Assembly (NCBI GenBank): GCA_963748925.1
Contig: CAVVKG010000004.1
Span: 24,193-88,192 of the forward strand
Source of the DNA: Cryomorpha sp963748925
Lineage (GTDB): Bacteria; Bacteroidota; Bacteroidia; Flavobacteriales_D; Cryomorphaceae
Reading direction: 5' to 3'
DNA: 64,000 bases
Under the pieces are notes generated by a model that was not told the DNA's origin, made no database searches, and worked only from the letters and a program-made list of their open reading frames with translations. The stretch's first letter is position 1. Every line of letters begins with the position of its first letter. The translations under genes were made by a program, and so were the position numbers. This document shows, in pieces, positions 25,764 through 35,964 of this stretch.

Positions 25764-28700
25764 ATGAAGAATTTTACTTTTCTAATCTCGTTCTTTTTCA
25801 TTTCAATCCTAAGTTTCGCTCAAGATAATCCGTTGTGGATGAGGCATCCTGCTCTCTCGCCAGACGGGAAAACAATAGCTTTCTCATATCAGGGTGACAT
25901 TTACACTGTACCGATGCAGGGAGGTGAAGCCAGAGCGATTACCATTCACGAAGCCTACGAGAGCCATCCGGTGTGGAGCCCCAATAGCGACACCCTCGCA
26001 TTTGCTTCAAACAGATACGGAAATGACGATGTTTTTATCGTTTCGGCAAAAGGTGGCACCCCTACCCGACTTACTTACCACAGCGCCGGAGATACCCCCT
26101 ATGACTTTTCGCCAGATGGCAAGAATGTGCTATTCGGCTCAACACGTCAGGATGATGTAAAGTCTGTTTTATTTCCTTCAAGGGTGCTTTCAGAATTATA
26201 CTCCGTTTCGAGAAGCGGAGGACGTGTAGACCAAATAATGACTACCCCGGCAGAGTTGACTCAATATTCAAACGATGGAGCGGTGATATACTTTCACGAT
26301 AGAAAAGGATATGAGGATGAGTATCGAAAGCACCACACCTCTTCTGTAACCCGCGATGTCTGGTCTTATAACACTTCGGATAGCACTTACAACCAACTTA
26401 CCACCTGGGAAGGCGAAGACAGGAATCCAGTATTGGTAAACGATACTAAAATGTACTTTCTTTCTGAGCGAAGCGGATCATTTAATGTGTGGAGCGCTGC
26501 CTTGTCAAATGGAAAGCCAGAGAATCTAACACAGGTAAGCAATTTCGAAAACCACCCGGTCCGCGACCTTTCCATAGCCGAAAATGGAATGATTTGTTTT
26601 TGGTACAACGGCGAAATTTATACGCAATTACCGCCAAATGCGCCTAAGAAGGTGGCTCTGGAAATCTTTACAGATCGCCGGTACAACGAAGCGGAGGTAA
26701 AACTAATAAAAGGCGATGCAGATGAATTTACGGTTTCGCCCAATGGGAAGGAAATTGCTTTTATCGTGAGAGGCGAAGTTTTCGTCACTTCAATTGATTA
26801 CAGCGCAACAAAAAGAATTACCGACACACCGGAACAAGAGCGGGATCTGGACTTTAATAGCGATGGAACGAAACTGATTTACTCCGGCGAGCGAAATGGA
26901 AGCTGGAATATCTATGAAGCATCGCTTGGCAGAGAAGAAGACAAATACTTTTACAATGCCACAGTAATTAATGAAAAAGCCGTTGTAGACACTCCTGCCG
27001 AAACATTTCAAGGCACCTATTCGCCCGACGATAAAGAGATAGCTTTTCTGGAAAACAGAACCACACTGCGTGTAAAAAACATTGCTTCGGGTGCGATAAG
27101 AACGGTCATGGACGGAAGTTACAATTACAGCTACTCCGATGGAGATCAATACTATACATGGTCACCTGACAGTAAGTGGATCCTGGTTGAGTTTATGACC
27201 AACGACCGATGGAACAGCCAAATAGGGTTGTTGAATGCCAATGGAAAAGAAGAGCCCATTGATTTGTCGAAAAGCGGGTACGGGAATTCACGCCCAAAAT
27301 TCGGCATGAAGGGAGAGGTTGTTTACTGGTCGTCTGATCGTGAAGGGTTTCGATCTCATGGAAGCTGGGGATCGCAAAGCGATGTGTACGCCCTTTTCTT
27401 AACGCGCGACGCTTATAACCGTTTTACCATGGATGAAGCCGATTATGCATTCTGGAAAGAAAACAATGAAGATGACAAAAAAGATGAGGACTCAGACAAA
27501 AAGGAATCTGATAAAGAGAAAACCAAGGGTGAAAAGGATAAAAAAGAGCCTGTAGAACCACTGAAAGTAGAATGGGAAGGTTTGCAAGACAGAAAGGTGC
27601 AGCTCACTATTTTCTCTTCATTCTTATCGGATTTTGTGCTGGACGAAAAAGGTGAAAACCTTTACTACTTAACCAGTACAGGCGATAAAAGGGACTTATG
27701 GAAAACATCCTTTAAAGACAAGGAAACCAAGATTTTTGTATCGCTGAATTCCGGTGGTTCACACATTGAGCTGGGCGAAAAGGAAAAATTCATTTTCTTG
27801 AATAAAGACGGTAGTCTGATTAAAATAAAACTGGAAGATGCTTCACAAAAACCCATTTCATTCTCATCTGAAATGAACCTCAACACCGATGCGGAACGCG
27901 CTTATATGTTTGAGCATGCCTGGAGACAGTTTAGAGAAAAATTCTATTTAGAAGACCTCCACAACGTCGACTGGGAGATGTACAAAGAAAATTACGCCAG
28001 TTTTTTACCCTACATTAATAACTCATACGACTTTGCCGATATGCTTAGCGAAATGCTCGGCGAGGTAAATGCATCGCATACCGGGGCGCGGAGCAGACAC
28101 AGCGAACCAACAGACGACAGAACTGCTTCTCTGGGTTTTTTCTACGATCAAAACTACAAAGGGAAAGGCCTTCGCATTGCGGAGGTGATGGACAAGAGTC
28201 CGCTGCTTGCAGAAAAATCAGAAGTTGAAGAAGGGGTAATTATCGAAAAGATTGACAACGAGGAAATTGGTGAAAACGAGAACTTTTATCAGCTCTTAAA
28301 CCGAAAGGAAGGCGATAAAATTCTGATAGACTATTACAATCCAAAAAACGGTAAGCGCTGGACCGATGTGGTAGAGCCTATAAGCCTTTGGGAAGAAAAC
28401 CAACTGGCTTATGAGCGCTGGGTAAAATCGCGTGAAGCAGAAACAGAGCGACTTTCTGATGGCAAGATTGGTTATGTGCATGTGCGCGGCATGAACTCCA
28501 GCAGTTTTAGAGAGTTGTATAGCAAAGCACTTGGTGAGTATAACGCAAAAGACGCACTGATTGTAGATACCCGCTTTAACGGTGGGGGCTGGCTGCACGA
28601 TGATCTGGCCACTTTCTTGTCAGGCGAGGCATATATCCAGTTTGTTCCCCGAGGCCAGGATAATATGGGCGCCGAGCCAATAGCGAAGTGGCAAAAACCA

Positions 28701-29021
28701 TCAGCAGTACTGATGAGTGAAAGCAACTACTCCGATGCCCATCTGTTTCCTTACACCTATAAATACTTCGACATAGGAAAGCTTATAGGAATGCCCGTAC
28801 CGGGAACAGGTACGGCAGTATGGTGGGAATCGATGATTGACGGAACCGTATTTGGAATACCACAGATAGGAATGCGTGATGTAAGGACAGGATTACTGGT
28901 TGAAAATCAAGAGCTCCAGCCGGATATAAAAGTGCGGAACGATCCAGGCAAAGCAAGTAAGGGAGAAGATCAGCAACTTGAAGCTGGTGTTGAAGAATTG
29001 CTGAAAGAAACGGCGGAGTAG
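25764..29021 (+). CDS. Tricorn-type S41 protease
   Basis: This exported protein of about 1085 residues has a signal peptide 'FLISFFFISILSFAQ'. Residues ~25-530 contain WD40/PD40-like propeller repeats ('HPALSPDGKTIAFSYQGDIY', 'WSPNSDTLAFASNRYGNDDVF', 'FSPDGKNVLFGS'). A very acidic/basic Lys-Asp-Glu linker follows near 555-590, then tricorn core, a PDZ-like segment ('GVIIEKIDNEEIGENENFYQLL') and a tail-specific protease domain ('IGYVHVRGM', 'ALIVDTRFNGGGWLHDDLA', 'VLMSESNYSDAHLFPYTYK'). The Ser in 'SESNYSDAH' is the likely nucleophile. The start at 25764 is preferred over the open frame from 25728. It likely degrades peptides in the periplasm. Confidence 0.92.
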   Translation: MKNFTFLISFFFISILSFAQDNPLWMRHPALSPDGKTIAFSYQGDIYTVPMQGGEARAITIHEAYESHPVWSPNSDTLAFASNRYGNDDVFIVSAKGGTPTRLTYHSAGDTPYDFSPDGKNVLFGSTRQDDVKSVLFPSRVLSELYSVSRSGGRVDQIMTTPAELTQYSNDGAVIYFHDRKGYEDEYRKHHTSSVTRDVWSYNTSDSTYNQLTTWEGEDRNPVLVNDTKMYFLSERSGSFNVWSAALSNGKPENLTQVSNFENHPVRDLSIAENGMICFWYNGEIYTQLPPNAPKKVALEIFTDRRYNEAEVKLIKGDADEFTVSPNGKEIAFIVRGEVFVTSIDYSATKRITDTPEQERDLDFNSDGTKLIYSGERNGSWNIYEASLGREEDKYFYNATVINEKAVVDTPAETFQGTYSPDDKEIAFLENRTTLRVKNIASGAIRTVMDGSYNYSYSDGDQYYTWSPDSKWILVEFMTNDRWNSQIGLLNANGKEEPIDLSKSGYGNSRPKFGMKGEVVYWSSDREGFRSHGSWGSQSDVYALFLTRDAYNRFTMDEADYAFWKENNEDDKKDEDSDKKESDKEKTKGEKDKKEPVEPLKVEWEGLQDRKVQLTIFSSFLSDFVLDEKGENLYYLTSTGDKRDLWKTSFKDKETKIFVSLNSGGSHIELGEKEKFIFLNKDGSLIKIKLEDASQKPISFSSEMNLNTDAERAYMFEHAWRQFREKFYLEDLHNVDWEMYKENYASFLPYINNSYDFADMLSEMLGEVNASHTGARSRHSEPTDDRTASLGFFYDQNYKGKGLRIAEVMDKSPLLAEKSEVEEGVIIEKIDNEEIGENENFYQLLNRKEGDKILIDYYNPKNGKRWTDVVEPISLWEENQLAYERWVKSREAETERLSDGKIGYVHVRGMNSSSFRELYSKALGEYNAKDALIVDTRFNGGGWLHDDLATFLSGEAYIQFVPRGQDNMGAEPIAKWQKPSAVLMSESNYSDAHLFPYTYKYFDIGKLIGMPVPGTGTAVWWESMIDGTVFGIPQIGMRDVRTGLLVENQELQPDIKVRNDPGKASKGEDQQLEAGVEELLKETAE

Positions 29022-29131
29022 TCTCGGGTAGTACTGACGCTGCGGTTAGTATCTTCGGTTTTTGGTCTTTGTTATTCGTGTGCACCGCGGACTTGAATCA
29101 CCTCTTTCTGAGAGCAGATTCTCAGTTCCTT
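29022..29131. other. Spacer between tricorn gene and tandem array
   Basis: No gene or clear terminator is visible in these 110 bp. Confidence 0.5.
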
Positions 29132-29778
29132 AGGGACGCCTCATTTTGTAGCCCAGGGCTTTAACCATGGTTTACATCAATTATAGAGGGACGGCCCATA
29201 TTGTAGTCGATTATTTTATTAATGGGTGAAGCGCAAAACAAATCAGTCCCGTAGGGACGTCTCATTTTGTAGCCCATGGTTTTAACCATGGATTACATCA
29301 ATTATAGAGCGGCGGCCCACATTGTAGTCCATTATTTTATTAATGGGTCAAGAGCAAAAAAAAATCAGTCCCTTAGGGACGCTTCATTTTGTAGCCCAGG
29401 GCTTTAACCATGGTTTACATCAATTATGGAGGGGCGACCCATATTGTAATCCATTATTTTATTAATGGGTCAAGAGCAAAAAAATCAGTAATGCAGGGAC
29501 GCCTCATTTTGTAGCCCATGGTTTTAACCTTGGATTACATCAAATATAGAGGGGCGGCCCACATTGTAGTCCATTATTTTATTAATGGGTCAAGCGCAAA
29601 ACAAATCAGTCCAGCAGGGACGCCTCATTTTGTAGCCCATGGTTTTAACCATGGTTTACATCAATTATAGAGGGGCGGCCCACATTGTAGTCCATTATTT
29701 TATTAACGGGTCAAGCGCAAAACAAATCAGTCCCGTAGGGACGTCTCATTTTGTAGCCCATGGTTTTAACCATGGGTA
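29132..29778. repeat. Tandem array of ~121-bp units, each with three potential hairpins
   Basis: Five full units and a partial sixth start with AGGGACG at 29132, 29253, 29375, 29495, 29616 and 29737 (spacing 120-122 bp). Each unit holds up to three inverted repeats: GTCCC-GTA-GGGAC, the palindrome CCATGGTTTTAACCATGG, and CCATTA-TTTTA-TTAATGG. Units differ by point changes (for example CAGGGC or CATGGT in the second hairpin). There is no conserved open frame. The palindrome content resembles REP/BIME elements mobilised by RAYT transposases, but no transposase is in the window. It is not a CRISPR array, because repeat and spacer are equally conserved. Confidence 0.9.
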
Positions 29779-29943
29779 ACAAATCATGTTTAAAGGTTTT
29801 GGCGACATTTTTGCCTTTTCGCAAAAATGATGACAAAACCGAATCAAAACAACGATCTCAAATCCAACAGAAAAAGGCACATCGATGCCACCGATATGTG
29901 AGTATCGATATAATTCGAATTATGCCAAACCAAAGAAAATCAT
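29779..29943. other. Gap after the tandem array
   Basis: No convincing gene. A hairpin TTTTTGC-CTTTTC-GCAAAAA lies at about 29810-29828. A 61-codon frame starting in the repeat (29760) has no coding character. Confidence 0.4.
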
Positions 29944-29974
29944 AAAAAAAGGGCCGTTTCTAACGAAACTGCCC
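29944..29974 (-). terminator. Rho-independent terminator
   Basis: On the minus strand, GGGC-AGTTTCGTTAGAAAC-GGCCC forms a stem followed by seven T, 73 bp past the stop of the gene at 30047-30505. Confidence 0.85.
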
Positions 29975-30046
29975 TCCAATATCAATGCTAGGTTCTTATT
30001 ATTTCAAATTTGAACCTAATCTCCAATCTCCGAAAAATCGACTTTT

Positions 30047-30505
30047 TTAAGGCCAGTTTATAGTGTCTTCATCCAGGAAGAAAGGACCAAATTGAACTTC
30101 TGTGACAGCACCTTCACGGAGCCAAAACAACATTTCAATCTCATCCGATTCAACGGTTTCCATTTTTGCACCATCATCGTAATCCTCGGTAAAATTCAAT
30201 GCTTTGTGTCCTTTCTTTCGAAGGAGTTCAACCAATCTGTCGCGCGACATATCAATGATATCTTCTCCGTAAAGAACGGTATCATTGTTTGCAGATACGA
30301 TGGTGGTTAGTCTCATCTTTTCTACGGCATCAAACACGAGTGAGATTCCAAGTGTATCGTAATGCCAATACTCTAAATGATCCTGATCTTCAGCAGGTTC
30401 TACTTCGTCCGGTTCTCCCAGAAGCGCTTCAACCTGTGGTTTTTTTAATCCGAAATGCAATTTACCAATCCCCTGTCCGGGAGTGATTACTGTAAACTTT
30501 TCCAT
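30047..30505 (-). CDS. Conserved-type cytoplasmic protein of unknown function
   Basis: This 152-residue acidic protein has no signal peptide. It starts 'MEKFTVITPGQGIGKLHFGLKKPQVEALLGEPDEVE', a layout ('G.G.i.lG.s..eV..lLG.P') seen in SmpA/BamE-like and related small alpha/beta domains, but without a lipobox. Later 'SRDRLVELLRKKGHKALNF' resembles a second copy of the same pattern. A stand-alone cytoplasmic immunity-type or regulatory role is possible but unsupported. It has its own terminator and is separated from the upstream secreted-protein gene by 78 bp. Confidence 0.75.
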   Translation of the reverse strand: MEKFTVITPGQGIGKLHFGLKKPQVEALLGEPDEVEPAEDQDHLEYWHYDTLGISLVFDAVEKMRLTTIVSANNDTVLYGEDIIDMSRDRLVELLRKKGHKALNFTEDYDDGAKMETVESDEIEMLFWLREGAVTEVQFGPFFLDEDTINWP

Positions 30506-30583
30506 TGTACTTAAATCTGGCTTTCTATGTTATTTAATGAAACAAAATTTCACAGAGCAATAATACACTAATTTCTGATATAA

Positions 30584-32865
30584 CTACCTTCTTCTTCCAC
30601 CCCCGGTTTTTACTCCCCTGGAAGGTGCAGAAGGCTTATTAACCGGAGCGCTATACGACCTGCTACGATTATAGTTTTGCTGGCCGCGCTCACGGTCCTG
30701 ATATGATTTATTCAAATTAGAAGGAGTTGAAGGTCTCTGGCTGGGCTGCGGCTGCGTAGCTGGTCTTGTTTGTGGCCGGGTCTTCGGCTTGGTTTGTGGT
30801 TGTGCTTTATCGCGTGCCTCAGGCCGGGTCTGAGGTTTTGGCGGGTCTGAGGTTTTGTTTCTCTGTTAGGACTTGTGGAGACTTTACCTCCTGCCTTTTC
30901 ACGACTGTTATCAACACTTTCCCGAGTTCTGGGAACATCTCGGCTGACGGCATTACTCTTCTCATTCCAGTCACCTTTTTTGGAGCGCTCATACAGCGTA
31001 CCATTCTTATCGGCATACAGGTTATTAGGGCGCTTTGAAGGCGTCGAAATATCCTTACTCCTCGAAACTTGTTCGCGGGTGGTAGTCTTTCTCACCCCAC
31101 TTGTTTGGTTGCGATACGCATTGTTTGATCCTGCCCGATAACCCTCTGCAACGCCTCGATTATATCCGGCATGGTAGCCGTGATGGTAGCCGTTGTAATA
31201 ACCGTTCCTGTATCCGGGTCTGTATCCACAAGGACCCCAATAGGAATGGTAGTAGGGATGATAGCCCCAACCGATCCAGCCATAAGAAAACCCTGCACTA
31301 AATCCCCAACCGGTATAAGGGTTGTAATGCACACTATAACCAAATGTTACAGGTCTGGGGTAGTAAACGCTTCCGTACCAATAGGGATAGTTATAACCGG
31401 AACCATATACCACTACTCCATTGTAAACATAGGAGTACGTATATCCGGGAAGATATCCCACATAAACCACTTCTGGGGTAGAACTGTAAACATAAACATA
31501 GCGGATATTGTACACGGGCTCTGAGGGCGGAATTTGATCAACCTCCTCAGGCCTATGATCGCTAACCTCCCAGGGGCCTACAGGATAGTTTGAAACAAAC
31601 CAGATTCCATTATCCACACAGTAAAACTGTTGACCGATCTTCATTACCGATTTATCCGAATTTATCGAATACGATACATCCGTATCCGGTATCTGCTTAA
31701 ACTGTGGATCTCCGTCAAATTTCACCTCCAGTTTAGCCTCGCTCCGCACCACTTCAGCAGTTTGGGGAATGGTTTGCTCCAGCAAAGCGTCACGCGCCTC
31801 GTCCGTATTGGGAACGCTTGCGCGTACACTCGAAACTTCGCTATCATCAGGAATTTTCTCAAAATCTGAAGGAAGATCACGGGGATCTTCAAATTCCCAA
31901 CTGCCATCCGCCAGTGTTTTAGATTTATACCACCTCCCAGCTAGCAATACATAATGCATTTGCGTATTGATATCCATCAGAATATCATTTTCAGTATTGT
32001 CAACATAAAGCAATGAAGTGCCCTCTATGGTTTTATAATCAGGCTCCCCGGAAGTCGCTATGATTTCAGAGGGTTTGTATACAACCAGGAGTTTGGGCGT
32101 TATCGTGTTTTCCTCTTTATTTACCTCTTGGGTAGCCTCATTTTTAGGGGCGTTTGCTTCCGCGAATTTCTTCACATTGGAAGCTATATTGGTAGTAACA
32201 ACCCAGTTATCAGGAGGTGTTTTAGTGCTATACCAGTTGCCACCACCTTTAATGTAATAATTCTTCGATTTTAAATCCTGCGCTATAAAGAAGGGAGAGT
32301 TCTCAACATATTTCAAGTTTTGATCCTTCAGCTCCTTCCAAAGAGGATCTCCATCTACAGAAATCAAAATGGTAGGCTCAGTTCTAAAGTAAATGATGGG
32401 AGGATCATTGTTTAATTGATCTGTGCTCTGCACTATACCCTCAGCTTCGCCAAGGGTGGCAACAAGTCTGTCGAGCGAGAGCACAATATTCATATTCTCT
32501 AGGGTAGACTCAATTCTTCTGCTCTTTTCTGCTATTTTGGTGCTATCAGTAAGTCCCGGAAACTGCAGGTCGGTCACATTAATTTGGTCCAATACAGCAG
32601 TGCGTGCTTCCTTATCAGTTTGCAGAAATGCCTCAAACCAAAATGCACCAAATAGCATATCGCCGTCATCCGGCTTATAGCTAATTGCACACCTACCTTC
32701 AAGAACATTCGCTTCGTAGTTATCTATTTGTGGTTGATAATACGTCAAGACTCCATTTTTAGCTTGCACTTCACGTGGCCATTCCAGCTCTGGAATTGAA
32801 TCTGACTGACCATACAAAGCAAAAAAGGAACTTATAAAAAGAATAATGAGAATACTATTTTTCAT
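30584..32865 (-). CDS. Tyr/Gly-rich exported protein, C terminus frameshifted
   Basis: The annotated frame (30712-32865, 717 residues) has a signal peptide 'ILFISSFFALYGQ', several ~80-residue repeats with 'IISVDGDPLWKEL/NSPFFIAQDLKSKNYYIKGGGNWYS/WVVTTNIASNVKKFAEAN' logic, and a Tyr/Gly-rich segment (about residues 455-590, e.g. 'GYNYPYWYGSVYYPRP'). It then has a Thr/Arg/Gln-rich tail. Near 30840, a duplicated 16-bp word (AAACCTCAGACCCGCC) has lost one C. Shifting one base restores a continuous tail of Pro/Gln/Thr/Arg ending 'GVKTGGGRRR' and a TAG at 30584. I give the restored extent; the last ~85 codons need that shift. Function is unknown; similar proteins are annotated as carbohydrate-binding family V/XII in Bacteroidota. 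Confidence 0.7.
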
Positions 32866-33040
32866 CTAATTGGGGTTAGGGATATACCTATTTTCACACT
32901 TTTAAAGATATGAAAAATGCTTGCAATAAATGCGCCATAAGCTATTAATCAGCGAATGAATATAAACTAAGAGACCGCAATTTACTTTTTAGCAAGGAAC
33001 TTCTTAGTTTTATAAAATTAATCCCGATTCATTCATATAA

Positions 33041-33634
33041 ATGAAAAGAGAAAAGAAAACTGTAGAGGCTTTTATCGAGAAAAACGATAAATGGAAAGTG
33101 GAGTTGACGCTTCTTCGCAAAATTCTCTTGGCCTGCGAACTTGAAGAAGCGATTAAATGGGGAGTTCCAACTTACATGGTCAGCGGAAAAAATGTAGTAG
33201 GAATAGCCGCGTTTAAAGACTATGTGGCACTCTGGTTCCACAATGGTGTTTTTCTGAAGGATAATGAACGGGTGCTAATCAATGCACAGGAAGATAAAAC
33301 ACGCGGATTGCGGCAGTGGCGTTTTGCTTCCGCAGATGAGATTGACCATGAAATGATAAGCAGGTACACAGAGGAAGCAATAGCCAATCAAAAGGCGGGA
33401 AAAGAAATAAAAGCCAGAACGCGGAAGCTTGTAATTCCTGAAGAACTGGAGAATGCTTTAAAATCCAGTCCGGAGTTAAAAAGGTGTTTTGGCCAGCTCA
33501 CCCCCGGACGTCAAAAGGAATATGCAGAATATATTTCCGGCGCCAAGCAAGAATCAACACGCCTTAAGCGATTGGAGAAATGCATTCCCATTGTGCTTGC
33601 AGGTAAGGGATTGAATGACAAATACAAGAAATAG
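33041..33634 (+). CDS. YdeI/OmpD-associated family protein (DUF1801 + C-terminal OmdA domain)
   Basis: This 197-residue cytoplasmic protein is in two parts. Residues ~1-115 are a DUF1801 domain ('LLRKILLACELEEAIKWGVPTYMVSGKNVVGIAAFKDYVALWFHNGVFL'). Residues ~125-190 are the C-terminal YdeI domain ('VIPEELENALKSSPELKRCFGQLTPGRQKEYAEYISGAKQESTRLKRLEK'). In enterobacteria relatives are linked to polymyxin and bacteriocin tolerance through OmpD, but no such partner is evident here. The start ATG at 33041 follows a T/A-rich leader, divergent from the Tyr/Gly-rich gene. Confidence 0.9.
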   Translation: MKREKKTVEAFIEKNDKWKVELTLLRKILLACELEEAIKWGVPTYMVSGKNVVGIAAFKDYVALWFHNGVFLKDNERVLINAQEDKTRGLRQWRFASADEIDHEMISRYTEEAIANQKAGKEIKARTRKLVIPEELENALKSSPELKRCFGQLTPGRQKEYAEYISGAKQESTRLKRLEKCIPIVLAGKGLNDKYKK

Positions 33635-33756
33635 TATGCTTATTTCACCTGCGATCGACTGTTCATAATTGCCGAATATCATTTGAAAACTACTGCGTAA
33701 AAAGCATTGCACCGAGCCATCTATTCCACTACATTAGCCGATTAAATTCAAATCTC

Positions 33757-34533
33757 GTGGAAGTGATATCTGGCTTTGCCCCCATTATTAAGATTATTGA
33801 AGATGCTTATGAAATTCCACAGTTGGGACGGAAACGAAGAATAGCAGCATTATTGCCGCACGATTACGAACAAAGTAGTAAAAAGTACCCTGTTCTATAT
33901 CTCAATGACGGTCAAAACCTATTTGATGAATTTGCACCCTTTGGCAACTGGGCAGTTGATAAGGAGCTTGAAAAACTTGCAGAGTCGGGACTTTCCGACA
34001 TTATTGTAATATCCATCGATCATGGTGGCGAAGATCGAATAACAGAATACCTCCCCTACTTTAATCCCCGATATGGAAAAGGCGAAGGCGCACTTTACAT
34101 ACAATTCCTTGAGGAAACCTTGATTCCTTATGTAAATAAAACCTTTAGAACCCTCCCTGATAGAGAGCATACCGGAATTGGAGGTAGCTCGATGGGTGGT
34201 TTGATAAGCCTTTTCGCCGGACTCAACCATCAGGAAGTTTTCAGCAAATTGCTTATCTTCTCACCCAGCTTGTGGATTGCTCCAAAGATTTTCCAACAAG
34301 CCGAACATTTTAGACCAAACCTGCCTGTTCACCTGTATATTTATTCCGGAGGAAGAGAAAGTGCCAATCATATGCCAAATGTACTTCGCTTTAAGAAGCG
34401 GCTCGTTGGAGGCAAACGCGATTTTGCCAATATTGATTTGCACGTAGAGCTCAATCCTGACGGTACCCACAGTGAATACCACTGGCGACAAGAATTTCCG
34501 AAAGCCGTAAAATGGCTATATTTCAGAAATTAA
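33757..34533 (+). CDS. Alpha/beta-hydrolase esterase (PF00756-like), possible amidoligase-cluster member
   Basis: This 258-residue cytoplasmic serine esterase has nucleophile Ser145 in 'GIGGSSMGGLISL' and a likely catalytic His near the C terminus ('DGTHSEYHWRQEFP'). The body 'YPVLYLNDGQNLFDEFAPFGNWAVDKELEKL' and 'IIVISIDHGGEDRITEYLPYFNPRYGKGEGALYIQFLEETLIPYVNKTF' match the esterase D/enterochelin-esterase group. The start appears to be a GTG at 33757; no ATG gives a better N terminus. The next gene, an M17 aminopeptidase, follows after 18 bp, so the two are likely co-transcribed. A second esterase opens the facing operon at 43904. Confidence 0.85.
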   Translation: MEVISGFAPIIKIIEDAYEIPQLGRKRRIAALLPHDYEQSSKKYPVLYLNDGQNLFDEFAPFGNWAVDKELEKLAESGLSDIIVISIDHGGEDRITEYLPYFNPRYGKGEGALYIQFLEETLIPYVNKTFRTLPDREHTGIGGSSMGGLISLFAGLNHQEVFSKLLIFSPSLWIAPKIFQQAEHFRPNLPVHLYIYSGGRESANHMPNVLRFKKRLVGGKRDFANIDLHVELNPDGTHSEYHWRQEFPKAVKWLYFRN

Positions 34534-34551
34534 AACCCACTCCCAATAACT

Positions 34552-35955
34552 ATGAAGATTGAAGCTTATAGTGACAAAGTAAACTGCAGCCTAACCATCC
34601 ATCCTTTTCTGAAGGAGGAATCGAAAAAAATAGATTTTCACGACAACCTCGATCCGGGCGAGTGGATTTTATCGGAAACGAAGGATAGAAAGACTCTTTA
34701 TTTTTGTATTTCCAAAAAATGGAACCAGCAGGAACTGGCTCATCATTTCAGATTGCTTGCGCATAAAAGCCAAAAACTTTGGGGAGACACTCCCTGTCTG
34801 GAATTAACCCTTCAGGGCAATGACCTAAGAGCAGCATTAAGAGGCTTTTTTCTGAGCGCTTACCATCCAAAAAATGGAATGAATAAGAATAATCTTGCTC
34901 AAAAAACACTTTTCATTAAGTCCATTCCCGAACTTGACTTTATCCTCAATCAGGCTAAAATTGAAGCAGAAGCCCAAATGTGGGCCATGAAAATGGTGGA
35001 TTTACCTCCTAACAAAAAAACGCCCGAACATTTGGGAATGAATGCCAGAGCTTCGGCTAAAAAGTATGGATACGACTGTGAAGTTTGGAATGACGATCAC
35101 ATCATAAAGGAAAACCTCCACGCCCTTCATGCTGTTGGCAAAGGAAGCCAGCACGAGCCGGTATTTATAATCTGCAAGTATATGGGCCGCAGCGACAGCA
35201 AAAATATGGATCTCGCTTTGGTAGGAAAAGGAATTACATTCGACACGGGTGGAATATCGATCAAAGCCTCCACCAATATGCACTACATGAAAAGCGATAT
35301 GGCCGGTGCTGCTGCCATGTTGGGGGCAATTGAGCTCGCTGCGAGGCTTAAGCTTCCGCTAAATATTGCCACCGTCGTGCCTTCTGCTGAAAATAGCGTA
35401 GACGGCAAAAGCGTTTTGCCGGGCGATGTTATTGACTCTTATTCGGGAAAAACAATCGAAATAATTGACACGGATGCCGAAGGGCGACTGGTCCTTTCTG
35501 ACGGCCTTGCATGGACCATAAAAAACTTAAAGCCTGCCGTTGTAATAGATATGGCCACCCTAACCGGAAGCTCTGTGAGAGCCCTTGGAATGGAGGCTGC
35601 CGCCTTGTACAGTGACAATGAAAACCTGGTTTCTGCCTTGTATGAAAGCGGGTTGAATTCGGGCGAAAAGCTTTGGAGAATGCCCCTTTGGGACGACTAC
35701 GACTCTTATCTTCACAGCGATGTGGCCGATGTGAGCAATTTATCTTTAAAACCAGTGGCCGGCTCCATTGCTGCCGCCAAGTTCCTTCAGGTTTTCACAA
35801 ACAAACATGCAGCCTGGGCGCATATCGATATGCCTGGTATGTCATTTAAAGATAGTCCGTTTAATAAAATGAAATCGGCTACCGGCTATGGAGTACAACT
35901 CTTGAGCGATTTCATGCATAAACTGGCCGAGAATACAGATATTGCCAAAGCCTAA
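34552..35955 (+). CDS. M17 leucyl aminopeptidase-family protease
   Basis: This 467-residue cytoplasmic metallopeptidase has all metal ligands of the family: Lys226 and Asp231 in 'GKGITFDTGG', Asp249 in 'MKSDMAG', and Asp308 and Glu310 in 'DTDAEGRLVLSDG', with catalytic Lys238 and Arg312. The N-terminal domain is divergent and shorter than in PepA. It should release N-terminal residues from peptides and may trim Cys-Gly or gamma-linked products. It sits between an esterase and an ATP-grasp gene (18- and 9-bp gaps), so it probably belongs to the amide-metabolite pathway rather than to bulk proteolysis. That link is inference. Confidence 0.93.
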   Translation: MKIEAYSDKVNCSLTIHPFLKEESKKIDFHDNLDPGEWILSETKDRKTLYFCISKKWNQQELAHHFRLLAHKSQKLWGDTPCLELTLQGNDLRAALRGFFLSAYHPKNGMNKNNLAQKTLFIKSIPELDFILNQAKIEAEAQMWAMKMVDLPPNKKTPEHLGMNARASAKKYGYDCEVWNDDHIIKENLHALHAVGKGSQHEPVFIICKYMGRSDSKNMDLALVGKGITFDTGGISIKASTNMHYMKSDMAGAAAMLGAIELAARLKLPLNIATVVPSAENSVDGKSVLPGDVIDSYSGKTIEIIDTDAEGRLVLSDGLAWTIKNLKPAVVIDMATLTGSSVRALGMEAAALYSDNENLVSALYESGLNSGEKLWRMPLWDDYDSYLHSDVADVSNLSLKPVAGSIAAAKFLQVFTNKHAAWAHIDMPGMSFKDSPFNKMKSATGYGVQLLSDFMHKLAENTDIAKA

Positions 35956-35964
35956 AACTCTGAA

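Noticed and set aside
29132..29778. Possible CRISPR array
   Set aside because: Units of ~121 bp are repeated throughout with no distinct variable spacers, and no cas gene is in the window.
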